Origin: Mycobacterium branderi
GTDB lineage: Bacteria; Actinomycetota; Actinomycetes; Mycobacteriales; Mycobacteriaceae
NCBI RefSeq assembly: GCF_010728725.1
Contig: NZ_AP022606.1
Coordinates: 1,860,001 to 1,924,000 of the forward strand
Reading direction: 5' to 3'
DNA length: 64,000 bases
A model generated the notes under the pieces. The model had not been told where the DNA came from. It did no database searches and worked only from the letters and a program-made list of their open reading frames with translations. The position numbers were made by a program, and so were the translations under genes. Positions 25,409 through 36,459 of this stretch are shown here, piece after piece. Within the stretch, counting starts at the first letter, position 1. Each line of letters opens with the position of its first letter.

Positions 25409-26413
25409 CTACGGCTTGACGAGAATCTTGCAGTGCCGCTCGGGATCGGCCAGGTCGTCGAACGCCTGACTCACCCCGTCCAAGCCGACTTCGCCGGTGA
25501 TCAAAGGAGAAACGTCGATGTCACCCTCGGCGATCGCCCGCAGCGATTCAGCGAATTCCATCGGGTCGTACGCGTAAACGAACTGCACGCTGATCTCTTT
25601 CGCAATGCCGAAGAATGGATGCACAGTGTCGGGCTCCATGCATACCCCGGCCACCACAATGCGACTGCCCGACGGGATACGGCGCATCACGTCGTCGATG
25701 ATTCCCGGCACCCCGACCGCCTCGAACACCACCTTCGGCGCGACCGTGTCGAACGGCGAACCCTGGGCGGGATCGATCGTCTGATGTGCGCCCATGGTCG
25801 TCGCCAATTCACGTCGCTTCGGTGAAAAATCCGACGCCGCAATAGGTTCCACACCGCGTACCTGCAGTGCGGCAATGATCGCGATACCGATCGGACCGCA
25901 GCCGAGCACCAGCGCGGTCTCGCCGCGCTCAATCCCCGACTTGTTGACTGCGTGCAGCCCGACGGCCATCGGCTCGGTCAACGCGGCGTGCCGGTGATCC
26001 AGACCGTTGGGCACCGCCAGTAGCAGCGGCGCCGAGAGCAGCATTCGTTCCGCATACGCGCCGGCCGCTCGGTCGGTGAAGCCAATTGGTATGACGCCCT
26101 CGGCCGACAGCACTGCCGGAACCGATGTGACCAAGGTGCCCGGTCGAAGTGTGTCGGTGTCGGGCCCTGCTTCGAGCACCTCGGCGCTGAATTCGTGACC
26201 CATGATGATGTCGCGAGCCAGGTCCACATCCGTCGGGCCACCCATTTGCGCGGCCAACGAGAGCAATTCGCCGCCGTGCGCAGCGAAATGCAGGTCGGAA
26301 CCGCAGATTCCGCACGAGCGCACACCGACCAGTACCTGGCCCGGCCCAGGCACCGGATCGGGAACGTCGTCGCGGAATACCACGCGGCCGTCGTGCAGCA
26401 CCGCCGCGCGCAT
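25409..26413 (-). CDS. Zinc-type alcohol dehydrogenase (MDR family)
   Basis: 334 residues from ATG 26413 (MRAAVLHDGRVVF). Catalytic zinc ligands are in CGICGSDLH (Cys about 34) and MGHEFS (His about 70). The NAD(P) fold has GCGPIGIAI. The Cys-rich structural-zinc loop is missing, as in many short MDR enzymes. It is the last gene of a four-gene leftward unit; its ATG overlaps the stop of the flavin monooxygenase gene by one base (TGATG). In that setting it may oxidise an alcohol or diol made by the upstream enzymes; the substrate is inferred. Confidence 0.85.
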   Translation of the reverse strand: MRAAVLHDGRVVFRDDVPDPVPGPGQVLVGVRSCGICGSDLHFAAHGGELLSLAAQMGGPTDVDLARDIIMGHEFSAEVLEAGPDTDTLRPGTLVTSVPAVLSAEGVIPIGFTDRAAGAYAERMLLSAPLLLAVPNGLDHRHAALTEPMAVGLHAVNKSGIERGETALVLGCGPIGIAIIAALQVRGVEPIAASDFSPKRRELATTMGAHQTIDPAQGSPFDTVAPKVVFEAVGVPGIIDDVMRRIPSGSRIVVAGVCMEPDTVHPFFGIAKEISVQFVYAYDPMEFAESLRAIAEGDIDVSPLITGEVGLDGVSQAFDDLADPERHCKILVKP

Positions 26414-27606
26414 CAGTCCTTCTCGCTTTCCATCTTGAGTTCGTCGGTGTGCTCGCTGATCGCCTTGACCACCGCCTCGCCGGCACGACCCAGCAACTGC
26501 TCCCGCATGCCGCGCGCCCACTCATGCGACGCCCGCGGCGCCTCCAGCTGTCCCTTGAAATGCGGAATCACCTTGCGCGCGAACAATTCATACGAGTGAT
26601 AGGTCGCGGTAGGCGAGGCCCAGTCGTGTCCGAGCAGCAAGAACGTGCCGAAGCCGCCGGAGCGGTCAACCAGGTCCTCGATGTAGGCGATGCAGTCATC
26701 AGCCGTGCCGATGCAGCAATTGCCTTTGGACGCATAGTCTTCGACGAACTCGCGTGGTGATTGTGCGCCGTCGACCAGATTTGCCAGCGGCACGAACCCC
26801 GCCGCGCCGAAGTACTTGGCGAAGTCCTGCAGCCCGTAGGTGCAGTCGTCGATCGCCTGGTCGCGGCTGTCGGCCAGATGCACAATGCCCAGCACCCGCC
26901 AGCCAGTGCGGTCCGGCTCCGCACGGCCAACTTTCGAAGCCTGGTCGCGCACCACCTCCCAGGTGTTCTCCAGCGCGGCGTAACCGCCGGGCACCGACAT
27001 CGACAGCGACAGCAGCGACGTGCCCATTGCACCGGCGAGCCGCGGACCCGACGGTGAAATCATTGCCGCCGTGGATATTTCCGGATACGGCCAGGTGTAG
27101 GGGCGGATGTGCAGCTGGGCGTCGCGCAACGTGAACCAGTCGGAGTGCCGGTTGATTCGTTCGCCGGGTTCGGCGCGGAAAAGCGCCAGGATCGCCTCGA
27201 GAGACTCCTGCATCATCCGTCGCTGCTCGACCGGATCGATGCCCATCATGTAGGCATCTGACGGCAGCGCGCCCGGACCCGTGCCGAACATCACCCGGCC
27301 GCGGGTCAGGTGATCCAAGAGCACCCAGCGATCTGCGACCATCAGCGGGTGGTGGTACGGCAGCGACACCACGCCGGTGCCCAGTCGTATGTGCTTGGTC
27401 CGCTCAGCCGCCGCTGCGATGAACACCTCAGGGCAGGCGATCAGTTCGTAGCCGCCGGAGTGATGCTCGCCGAACCAGGCTTCGTCGAACCCGAGGCGAT
27501 CCAGCGCGACCACCCGGTCCATGTCGTATTCCAGTGCGGCAGTGGGGGATTGGCCTGTGGGGTGAAACGGGGTGATGAAGACCCCGAAGTTCAGCGGGCG
27601 GTTCAT
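26413..27606 (-). CDS. Luciferase-like flavin monooxygenase (limonene monooxygenase-like)
   Basis: 397 residues of the bacterial luciferase-like (LLM) fold. The N-terminus reads LNFGVFITPFHP, followed by WFGEHHSGGYELI, an LGTGVVSLPYHHP strand and GRVMFGTGPGALPSDA. These match limonene 1,2-monooxygenase and related FMN-dependent enzymes that epoxidise or oxidise small hydrophobic ring compounds using reduced flavin. It overlaps the epoxide hydrolase by four bases at its start and the dehydrogenase by one base at its end, so the three are translated together. The true substrate is unknown. Confidence 0.88.
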   Translation of the reverse strand: MNRPLNFGVFITPFHPTGQSPTAALEYDMDRVVALDRLGFDEAWFGEHHSGGYELIACPEVFIAAAAERTKHIRLGTGVVSLPYHHPLMVADRWVLLDHLTRGRVMFGTGPGALPSDAYMMGIDPVEQRRMMQESLEAILALFRAEPGERINRHSDWFTLRDAQLHIRPYTWPYPEISTAAMISPSGPRLAGAMGTSLLSLSMSVPGGYAALENTWEVVRDQASKVGRAEPDRTGWRVLGIVHLADSRDQAIDDCTYGLQDFAKYFGAAGFVPLANLVDGAQSPREFVEDYASKGNCCIGTADDCIAYIEDLVDRSGGFGTFLLLGHDWASPTATYHSYELFARKVIPHFKGQLEAPRASHEWARGMREQLLGRAGEAVVKAISEHTDELKMESEKD

Positions 27607-28586
27607 GACAGCTTCAGGCCCGTCAGGAAGTCCAGCAGCACCTCGTTGACCCGCTCCGGCTGTTCCTGCTGCAGCCAGTGCCCGGCGCCCTCGAGGATCA
27701 CCTCCCGGTAGGGGCCGGTCACCACCTCCGAGGCACGCTCACGGCGCATGAAGGTCAGCACGGGGTCGTCGGCGCCCGCCACGAACAAGGCCGGCACCGA
27801 AATCGTCGGCGCCGCCGGATTGGCCAGGATCTCCCAGTTGCGGTCGAGATTGCGATACCAGTTCAGACCGCCGGTGAAGCCGGTGCGGCTGAACTCGGCG
27901 ATGTAATGGTCGAGTTCCTCGGCGCTGATCCAGCTCGGCAGGCCGTCGGGCTCCGGCAGCCGCTCGACGAAACCCTCCGGCCCGGGCCGGACCATCCGCA
28001 GCGCCGCCGCCCGGTCGCCCGTCAGGCTGCTCATCATCCGGCGCATGGTCTTTGCCGGGTCGGCACCCAACTCTTCGTCGGCGACGCCGGGCTCCTGGAA
28101 GTAGAGCATGTAGAAGAAGTTGTCGCCGAAGAGCTTGCGGAACGCCTGCGTCGGCGGCACCTGGGCGCGCGGCACCGCCGGGACGCTCAGCCCCACCACC
28201 GCGGCCACCCGGTCCGGGTGCAGCTGCGCCGAACTCCACGCGACCGGGGCACCCCAGTCGTGGCCGACGAACACCGCCCGCTCGGCGCCGACGTCGTCGA
28301 GCAGGCCGATGAGGTCGGCGGACAGATCGGCGATGTTGTAGGCGGAGATCTCGTCGGGCCGGCTGGAGCGGCCGTAGCCGCGCTGGTCCGGGGCCAGCAC
28401 GTGATATCCGGCAGCGGCGAGCACCGGAATTTGGTGTCGCCAGGAGTAGGCCAACTCGGGAAAACCATGCGCCAGCACCACGACTGGCGCCCCGCGCTCG
28501 CCCGCTTCAACGGTGTGCAACTTGACGCCGTTGGTTTCGATAATGCGCTCGGTCGACGGGACGGTATCAGGCACGTGTCTCACCAA
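27603..28586 (-). CDS. Epoxide hydrolase (alpha/beta hydrolase)
   Basis: 327 residues. The oxyanion motif HGFPELAYSW (about 39-48), nucleophile motif GHDWGAPVAW (Asp about 108) and the late GAGHWLQQEQP His are those of epoxide hydrolases of the EphA/EphF type. The cap region has the Tyr-rich FYMLYFQEPG segment that holds the epoxide. It would open the epoxide made by the adjacent monooxygenase to a diol. ATG start; four-base overlap with the next gene. Confidence 0.9.
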   Translation of the reverse strand: MVRHVPDTVPSTERIIETNGVKLHTVEAGERGAPVVVLAHGFPELAYSWRHQIPVLAAAGYHVLAPDQRGYGRSSRPDEISAYNIADLSADLIGLLDDVGAERAVFVGHDWGAPVAWSSAQLHPDRVAAVVGLSVPAVPRAQVPPTQAFRKLFGDNFFYMLYFQEPGVADEELGADPAKTMRRMMSSLTGDRAAALRMVRPGPEGFVERLPEPDGLPSWISAEELDHYIAEFSRTGFTGGLNWYRNLDRNWEILANPAAPTISVPALFVAGADDPVLTFMRRERASEVVTGPYREVILEGAGHWLQQEQPERVNEVLLDFLTGLKLS

Positions 28587-28614
28587 AGCACAGCGCGGCG
28601 CTGTCGGGAAGGGG

Positions 28615-30087
28615 TCACCACCGCAGTGTGTGTGCCAAGTGTTCGGCGGCCATCAAGGTGGGCACGTTGGTGTTCGCTGCCGGAATGACCGGAAAGATAG
28701 AGGCGTCTATCACCCGCAGCCTTTGCACGCCGTGCACCCTGCCGGTGTGATCGACGACGGCCATGTCGTCGCTCCGTCCCATCCGGCATGTCCCTACCGG
28801 ATGGTGGTAGGCGTTGACGTGATCGGTTACGGCGCAACGTAATTCGTCGCCGTGTCGTGAGACTAGTGGCTGGGAGGCGGCTGTGGCGCTACCGATGTGT
28901 CGCTTGAACGGTGCTGTCGCAGCCAGCTGCCGGGCCAGCTCGACGCCCGCGACCAGGCGGGTCAGATCGGCGGGATCTGTCAGGTAGCCGGGGTCGATGG
29001 CGAGGGGCGCCGACGGGTCGGCGCTGGTCAACCGCAGCCGACCGCGCGATTGCGGGCGCAGCAGGCTGACCAGCAATGTGGCTTCGCCCGTTCGTGTCGG
29101 CCCGCTGGGGAAGAGTTGCAGATCCGGTGGGCCACCGGTGCCGTCGCTGTGGGCGGTGAGGATCGTCTGTCGGACCGGCTGCGTGGGAGGGCCATCGGTG
29201 GCGAAGTCGATGCGCACCAGCGGGTGATCGTGAAGATTGCGTCCGACGCCGGGCCGGTCGAGCACAACCGGAATGCCGAGCGGCCGCAGGTCGTCGGCTG
29301 GTCCGATGCCCGAGCGCAGGAGGATCGCCGGACTGCCGAAAGCGCCGGCGCTCAGGACCACGGAATCGGCATAGACGTCGGTGCCGTCGACCAGCTTGAC
29401 CCCGAGCACGGCCCCGCGCCGGATAAGCAGTCGATCCACCTGCGCCGCCGATCGCAGCTGCAGGTTGGGCCGCGCTCGCGCGGCCCGCAGGTAGGTCAGC
29501 GCGGTCGATTGGCGGATGCCATCGACCTGATTCAAGGGCAGCGCCCCGACGCCGACCGCGCAAGGGTGGTTGTGGTCGTCCACCGACCGGTGGCCCGCCG
29601 CCACAGCGCTGGTCATGAACGCCTCCTGCGCCGCTGCCATCTCCTCGGCCGCTGTGCGGCGGATACGAACGGGACCCGCGTCTCCGTGCCACCTGCTGCG
29701 GGGGTAATCGATGTCGTGTTCGAGGCGACGGAACGCCGGTAACAACTCACAAAACGACCAGCCGGCTGCTCCCCAATCGTCGTAGATGCCGCGGTGGCCG
29801 CGCAGTGCCATCACGTTGTTGGTCGCCGAGCTGCCGCCGACGATCTTGCCCGCATAGAGCGGCAACTCACGGCCCAGCACGGTACCGCGATGGTGCCAAT
29901 CGAATTCCGTGGCCGTGGAGTCGTCCGCGTCGATGACGTCGACGGGCTGGTCCTTCTCATTGCTACCGAAGTCGGGGCCGGTTTCGATGAGCAGCACACC
30001 GCGCGACGGATCCTCGGTCAGCCTGGCCGTCAGCACGGACCCCGCTGAGCCGGCGCCGACAATGATCGTGTCGATTTCGCCGTTCAT
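28615..30087 (-). CDS. GMC-family FAD oxidoreductase
   Basis: 490 residues with the choline-dehydrogenase/glucose-oxidase fold. The FAD site is GAGSAGSVLTARLTEDP with a following LLIETGPD, then the GGSSATNN(V) turn and the GMC signature near SAGAFGSPAILLRSGIG. The C-terminal VHGVQRLRVIDASIFPVIP segment is conserved, with the HPVGTCRMG His in reach of the flavin. Such enzymes oxidise alcohols. It is 28 bases upstream of the epoxide hydrolase and divergent from a LysR regulator, probably the first gene of the catabolic unit. Confidence 0.9.
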   Translation of the reverse strand: MNGEIDTIIVGAGSAGSVLTARLTEDPSRGVLLIETGPDFGSNEKDQPVDVIDADDSTATEFDWHHRGTVLGRELPLYAGKIVGGSSATNNVMALRGHRGIYDDWGAAGWSFCELLPAFRRLEHDIDYPRSRWHGDAGPVRIRRTAAEEMAAAQEAFMTSAVAAGHRSVDDHNHPCAVGVGALPLNQVDGIRQSTALTYLRAARARPNLQLRSAAQVDRLLIRRGAVLGVKLVDGTDVYADSVVLSAGAFGSPAILLRSGIGPADDLRPLGIPVVLDRPGVGRNLHDHPLVRIDFATDGPPTQPVRQTILTAHSDGTGGPPDLQLFPSGPTRTGEATLLVSLLRPQSRGRLRLTSADPSAPLAIDPGYLTDPADLTRLVAGVELARQLAATAPFKRHIGSATAASQPLVSRHGDELRCAVTDHVNAYHHPVGTCRMGRSDDMAVVDHTGRVHGVQRLRVIDASIFPVIPAANTNVPTLMAAEHLAHTLRW

Positions 30088-30133
30088 GGTTCCAGTCTTG
30101 CGACCCTGTATGCCGGTATCCAGACATAGTGGA

Positions 30134-30146
30134 GTATCGGTGATAC
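30134..30146. promoter_or_regulatory. Dyad in the GMC/LysR divergent promoter
   Basis: GTATC-GGT-GATAC is a perfect 5-3-5 dyad in the 71-base region between the two divergent start codons, only 13 bases before the LysR start. Such dyads, often with a T-N11-A core, are where LysR-type regulators bind. Assigned by position only. Confidence 0.45.
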
Positions 30147-30158
30147 GGTTTCCATCTT

Positions 30159-31046
30159 ATGGAGCTGCGCCATCTGCGCTCCTTCGTCGTCCTTGCCGAG
30201 GAGCTGCATTTCGGCCGCGCGGCAGAGCGGTTGCACATCGCCCAATCCCCGCTCAGTCAGCAGATACAGCGCCTGGAGCGCCAGGTCGGCGTGCAACTGT
30301 TCGACCGCAATCGGCGCAAGGTCGAGCTCACCGAGGCCGGTTCGGCGATGCTTGGGCCCGCTCGCGAGGCGCTCAGGCAAGCCGATCTGGCCGCTGATGC
30401 GGCACGCGCGGCCGCTGCGGGAGAGTCGGGCACGCTGCGGGTCGGCTTTCTGGCGTCCGCGGCGATGGAGATGCTGCCGAGGATCGTGCCGAGGTGGCGC
30501 GTCACTTCGCCGCGGGCCCGACTCGAGCTCGTCGAGGGGGCCAGCCGCGAACACATCGCCGCCGTCCGTCAGCAGCGCCTCGACGTCGCGTTCGTCCGTC
30601 CACCCACCGATGCCGCAGACCTTGACGTGGCCACCGTCTGGCACGAACCGGTGGTGGCGGCGCTGCCTGCCTCACAAGCGATCAGCCGACGACAGCCGTT
30701 GCACCTCGGCGACTTAGCCGGCGAAGAATTCGTGCTGTTTCCCCACGACTCGGCGCCGGAGTTTCACGACGACCTCGTGGGTGCGTGTAGGCGGGCGGGG
30801 TTCGTGCCCGACGTTGTCCACGAATGCTCGGCGATGCCAACAGTCGTCGGACTTGTCGCCGCCGGAATCGGCGTGTCCCTCGTGCCGCGCTCGATCAGCA
30901 GCATCGGGGTCGACGGTGTCGTCTACCGCGACATCATTGGCATGCCAGTCGAGGCTCACATCGCGATGGTGGTGATGGCCGCCAACAGTCGGCCACTGGT
31001 GCGAAGCTTCACTGACACCGTGCACGCCGCGCTGGGCAGCGCCTAG
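30159..31046 (+). CDS. LysR-family regulator of the adjacent catabolic genes
   Basis: 295 residues. The N-terminal helix-turn-helix reads MELRHLRSFVVLAEELHFGR...RLHIAQSPLSQQIQRLE. The C-terminal effector domain (about 92-290) is a periplasmic-binding-like fold, with AGIGVSLVPRS near its end. It is divergent from the GMC oxidoreductase with 71 bases between, the classic arrangement of a LysR activator and its target operon. The expected inducer is a substrate or intermediate of that pathway. Confidence 0.92.
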   Translation: MELRHLRSFVVLAEELHFGRAAERLHIAQSPLSQQIQRLERQVGVQLFDRNRRKVELTEAGSAMLGPAREALRQADLAADAARAAAAGESGTLRVGFLASAAMEMLPRIVPRWRVTSPRARLELVEGASREHIAAVRQQRLDVAFVRPPTDAADLDVATVWHEPVVAALPASQAISRRQPLHLGDLAGEEFVLFPHDSAPEFHDDLVGACRRAGFVPDVVHECSAMPTVVGLVAAGIGVSLVPRSISSIGVDGVVYRDIIGMPVEAHIAMVVMAANSRPLVRSFTDTVHAALGSA

Positions 31047-31200
31047 CGGCCGCCCACCCGGGGAACCTTCGTTCGTTGGACTAACAGTGTGCCCGAGCGG
31101 TCGCCACGGGGGCGCGCCGAGTTATGACCATGGGCGGTAGCCTGGGATATTCCAGCTGCGTGTATCGGGGAAGGACCTGGCCGGCCACGGCCGATGATTG

Positions 31201-33519
<2,319 letters not shown>

Positions 33520-33536
33520 GACAACGGAGGCTTTGG

Positions 33537-34145
33537 ATGGCGCAGCCCAATTCCCGCGTCGCGAACCTGCGCAGACCGGTCTTCGACCAGGCTCGCGCCG
33601 AGGCCGCGATCCGCGAGCTGTTGTACGCGATAGGCGAGGATCCCAACCGTCACGGCTTGGAGGACACGCCGGCCCGGGTCGCCCGCACCTACCGCGAGAT
33701 GTTCGCCGGGCTCTACACGGACCCAGACACCGTGCTGGACACCACCTTCGACGAGCAGCACGACGAGTTGGTGATGATCAAGGAGATACCGCTGTACTCG
33801 ACGTGCGAGCACCATCTCGTGTCGTTCCACGGTGTGGCGCACGTGGGCTACATCCCGGGCGACGACGGCCGGGTGACCGGGTTGTCGAAGATCGCCCGGC
33901 TGGTCGACCTCTACGCCAAGCGCCCGCAGGTGCAGGAGCGGCTCACCGCCCAGATCGCCGACGCGCTGATGCGCAAACTCGATCCGCGCGGGGTCATCGT
34001 CGTGATCGAGGCCGAGCACCTGTGCATGGCGATGCGCGGCGTGCGCAAACCCGGCGCGGTCACCACCACGTCGGCGGTGCGAGGTCTGTTCAAGACCAGC
34101 CAGGCATCTCGAGCCGAGGCGCTCGAACTCATCCTGCGCAAGTGA
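33537..34145 (+). CDS. folE: GTP cyclohydrolase I
   Basis: 202 residues. Converts GTP to dihydroneopterin triphosphate, the first step of folate synthesis. Visible motifs are [12 protein letters not shown] and a later [11 protein letters not shown], holding the zinc-binding Cys/His residues, and [13 protein letters not shown] 33537 follows GGAGGCTTT. It is 17 bases after ftsH, and its TGA overlaps the GTG of folP. Confidence 0.97.
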   Translation: MAQPNSRVANLRRPVFDQARAEAAIRELLYAIGEDPNRHGLEDTPARVARTYREMFAGLYTDPDTVLDTTFDEQHDELVMIKEIPLYSTCEHHLVSFHGVAHVGYIPGDDGRVTGLSKIARLVDLYAKRPQVQERLTAQIADALMRKLDPRGVIVVIEAEHLCMAMRGVRKPGAVTTTSAVRGLFKTSQASRAEALELILRK

Positions 34146-34951
34146 GCACGACGCGCATCCAGGTCATGGGAGTGGTGAACGTCACCGACGACTCGTTCTC
34201 GGATGGCGGGCGTTATCTCAACGCCGATCGCGCCGTCGAGCACGGCATGGCGCTGGCCGCTGAGGGTGCGACGATCATCGACGTCGGCGGAGAGTCCACC
34301 CGCCCCGGCGCGACACGGATCGACCCGCACATCGAGACCGCCCGCGTGGTACCCGTCGTCAAAGACCTTGCCGCAGAAGGAGTTACGGTCAGCATCGACA
34401 CCATGCACGCGGGCGTGGCCCGGGCCGCGCTCGACAGCGGCGCGCAGATCGTCAACGACGTGTCCGGCGGCCGCGCCGATCCCGGGATGGCCCCGCTGCT
34501 GGCCGAAGCCGGGGTGCCGTGGGTGCTGATGCACTGGCGGTCGGTGTCGCACCAGGTGCCGCAATACGACGACATCGTGGCCGACGTCCGCGCCGAACTG
34601 CTGTCCAGCGTCGATGTGGCCGTCAGCTCCGGCGTCGACCCGTCGAAGCTGATCATCGATCCCGGACTCGGATTCGCCAAGACAGGACAACACAATTGGG
34701 CCCTACTGCATGCGCTGCCCCGGCTGGTCGACACCGGTGTGCCCGTCCTGGTCGGGGCGTCGCGCAAACGGTTCCTCGGTACGCTGCTGGCCGGTCCCGA
34801 CGGCGTGCCCAGGCCGCCCGACGGGCGCGAGACCGCGACCGCGGTGGTGTCGGTTCTTGCTGCGCTGCACGGCGCCTGGGGGGTGCGCGTGCACGACGTG
34901 CGAGCCACCGTCGACGCACTCAAGGTACTGGAGGCCTGGGCCAGTGGCTGA
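34142..34951 (+). CDS. folP: Dihydropteroate synthase
   Basis: 269 residues. Joins the pterin diphosphate to para-aminobenzoate; it is the target of sulfonamides. Motifs are [26 protein letters not shown], the [14 protein letters not shown] loop and [11 protein letters not shown]. The GTG start at 34142 lies in a GTGA overlap with folE. It corresponds to FolP1 (Rv3608c). Confidence 0.97.
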   Translation: MSTTRIQVMGVVNVTDDSFSDGGRYLNADRAVEHGMALAAEGATIIDVGGESTRPGATRIDPHIETARVVPVVKDLAAEGVTVSIDTMHAGVARAALDSGAQIVNDVSGGRADPGMAPLLAEAGVPWVLMHWRSVSHQVPQYDDIVADVRAELLSSVDVAVSSGVDPSKLIIDPGLGFAKTGQHNWALLHALPRLVDTGVPVLVGASRKRFLGTLLAGPDGVPRPPDGRETATAVVSVLAALHGAWGVRVHDVRATVDALKVLEAWASG

Positions 34952-35345
34952 TCGAATCGAGTTGCGCGGCTTGACCGTTCGCGGTCGGCACGGAGTCTTC
35001 GACCACGAGCGAACCGACGGCCAGGACTTCGTCGTCGACATCACCGTGTGGATCGACCTGGTCGACGCCGCCGCCAGCGACGACCTGTCCGACACCTACG
35101 ACTACGGGGTACTGGCCCAGCGGGCGGCCGACATCGTCGCCGGGCCGGCCCGCAACCTGATCGAAACCGTCGCAGGCGAGATCGCCGAGGATGTGATGGC
35201 CGACAAGCGAGTTCACGCCGTCGAGGTGACCGTGCACAAACCGCACGCCCCGATCCCGCAGACCTTTGCCGACGTGGCCGTCGTGGCGCGGCGGTCGCGG
35301 CGCGGCGGCCGCGGATCGGTGATTCCGGCGGGAGGCGCCGTATGA
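34944..35345 (+). CDS. folB: Dihydroneopterin aldolase
   Basis: 133 residues. Cleaves dihydroneopterin in the folate pathway. Key segments are [18 protein letters not shown] near the N-terminus and [11 protein letters not shown] near the C-terminus. The GTG start overlaps folP by eight bases. The last codons meet a MIRU-type repeat: the TGA stop is inside the ATGA start of the repeat ORF. Confidence 0.96.
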   Translation: MADRIELRGLTVRGRHGVFDHERTDGQDFVVDITVWIDLVDAAASDDLSDTYDYGVLAQRAADIVAGPARNLIETVAGEIAEDVMADKRVHAVEVTVHKPHAPIPQTFADVAVVARRSRRGGRGSVIPAGGAV

Positions 35346-35398
35346 GTCGCGCCGGCGACGATGCAGAGCGCAGCGATGAGGAGGAGCGGCGCCCGTGA
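35342..35398 (+). repeat. MIRU-type repeat bridging folB and folK
   Basis: 57 bases reading GCGCCGGCGACGATGCAGAG, then CGCAGCGATGAGGAGGAGCG, as in mycobacterial interspersed repetitive units (MIRU). It makes a complete 18-codon frame ([18 protein letters not shown]) whose ATG overlaps the folB stop (ATGA) and whose TGA overlaps the folK start (GTGA), the known way MIRUs insert between coupled genes. Confidence 0.8.
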
Positions 35399-35919
35399 GT
35401 ACCGTCGTCTTGTCGATCGGCTCGAACCTCGGCGACCGGCTGGCCCGGCTGCAGTCGGTGCTCGACCGGCTCGGCGACGCGGTGCAAGCGGTGTCCCCGG
35501 TCTACGAGACGGCCGCCTGGGGCGGCGTGGAGCAGGGACCGTTCCTCAACGCTGTGCTGATCGCCGAGGATCCCGCGCTCGACGGGCAGGGCTGGTTGCA
35601 TCGTGCCCAGGAGATGGAGGAGGCGGCCGACCGGGTGCGGGGTCAGCGCTGGGGGCCGCGCACCCTCGACGTCGACCTGGTCGCCTGCTATGACGACGGC
35701 ACCGAGTTGTTCTCCCGCGCGGACGGTTTGACGTTGCCGCACCCTTTGGCTCATCTGCGGGCCTTCGTGCTGGTGCCCTGGCTGGCCGTCGATCCCGGCG
35801 CGGAACTGACGGTGGCCGGCCGGCGCCGGCCCGTCGCCAAGCTGCTGGACGAGCTGGATCCGGCCGATCGCGCCGGTGTCCGGATGACCACGTTGGCGCT
35901 TCACCCGCGAGACGTCTGA
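35395..35919 (+). CDS. folK: 6-hydroxymethyl-dihydropterin diphosphokinase
   Basis: 174 residues. Transfers diphosphate from ATP to hydroxymethyl-dihydropterin, giving the substrate of FolP. Motifs are LSIGSNLGDRL at the start, VYETAAWGG.EQGPFLNAV and RWGPRTLDVDLV-type (here QRWGPRTLDVDLVA), then LPHPLAHLRAFVL. The GTG start lies in the tail of the MIRU repeat. Its stop shares one base with the ATG of the next gene (TGATG). Confidence 0.96.
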   Translation: MSTVVLSIGSNLGDRLARLQSVLDRLGDAVQAVSPVYETAAWGGVEQGPFLNAVLIAEDPALDGQGWLHRAQEMEEAADRVRGQRWGPRTLDVDLVACYDDGTELFSRADGLTLPHPLAHLRAFVLVPWLAVDPGAELTVAGRRRPVAKLLDELDPADRAGVRMTTLALHPRDV

Positions 35920-36395
35920 TGGGACCCACCCGCAAACGTGACCTGACGGCCGCGGTGATCGGCGCTGCGGTGGTCGGCTATCTGGTGGTGGTGCTGACCT
36001 ACCGGTGGTTTCCGCCGATCACGGTGTGGACCGGGCTGTCGCTGCTCGCCGTTGCGGTGGCGGAGGCGGGCTGGGCGCGCTACGTGCGGACCAAGATCAG
36101 CGACGGCGAGATCGGCGACGGGCCCGGCTGGCTGCACCCGCTGGCGGTGGCCCGCAGCCTGATGATCGCCAAGGCGTCGGCGTGGGTGGGCGCGCTGGTG
36201 CTGGGGTGGTGGGTCGGGGTGCTGGCATACCTGCTGCCGCGACGGTCATGGCTGCGGGTGGCCGGAGAAGACACCGCCGGCACGGCGGTCGCGGCCGTCA
36301 GCGCGCTGGCTCTGGTGGTTGCCGCGCTGTGGCTCCAACATTGCTGCCGCTCGCCGCAAGACCCGGGCGAGCGCGGCGAGGGCGCCGAGAGCTAA
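35919..36395 (+). CDS. DUF3180 membrane protein (Rv3605c homologue)
   Basis: 158 residues with four predicted helices (about 10-28, 35-52, 88-108, 120-142) and an amphipathic loop between the second and third. It matches the DUF3180 family, found after the folate genes in many actinobacteria. No catalytic motif is visible. ATG 35919 overlaps the folK stop. Role unknown; gene order suggests a link to the folate or pantothenate operon. Confidence 0.88.
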   Translation: MGPTRKRDLTAAVIGAAVVGYLVVVLTYRWFPPITVWTGLSLLAVAVAEAGWARYVRTKISDGEIGDGPGWLHPLAVARSLMIAKASAWVGALVLGWWVGVLAYLLPRRSWLRVAGEDTAGTAVAAVSALALVVAALWLQHCCRSPQDPGERGEGAES

Positions 36396-36459
36396 CGCGC
36401 CCGAGAATCGCCGGAGTGCGGCGACACGCGCAATGACCTCGGCCCGGTACAGTCGGGCC

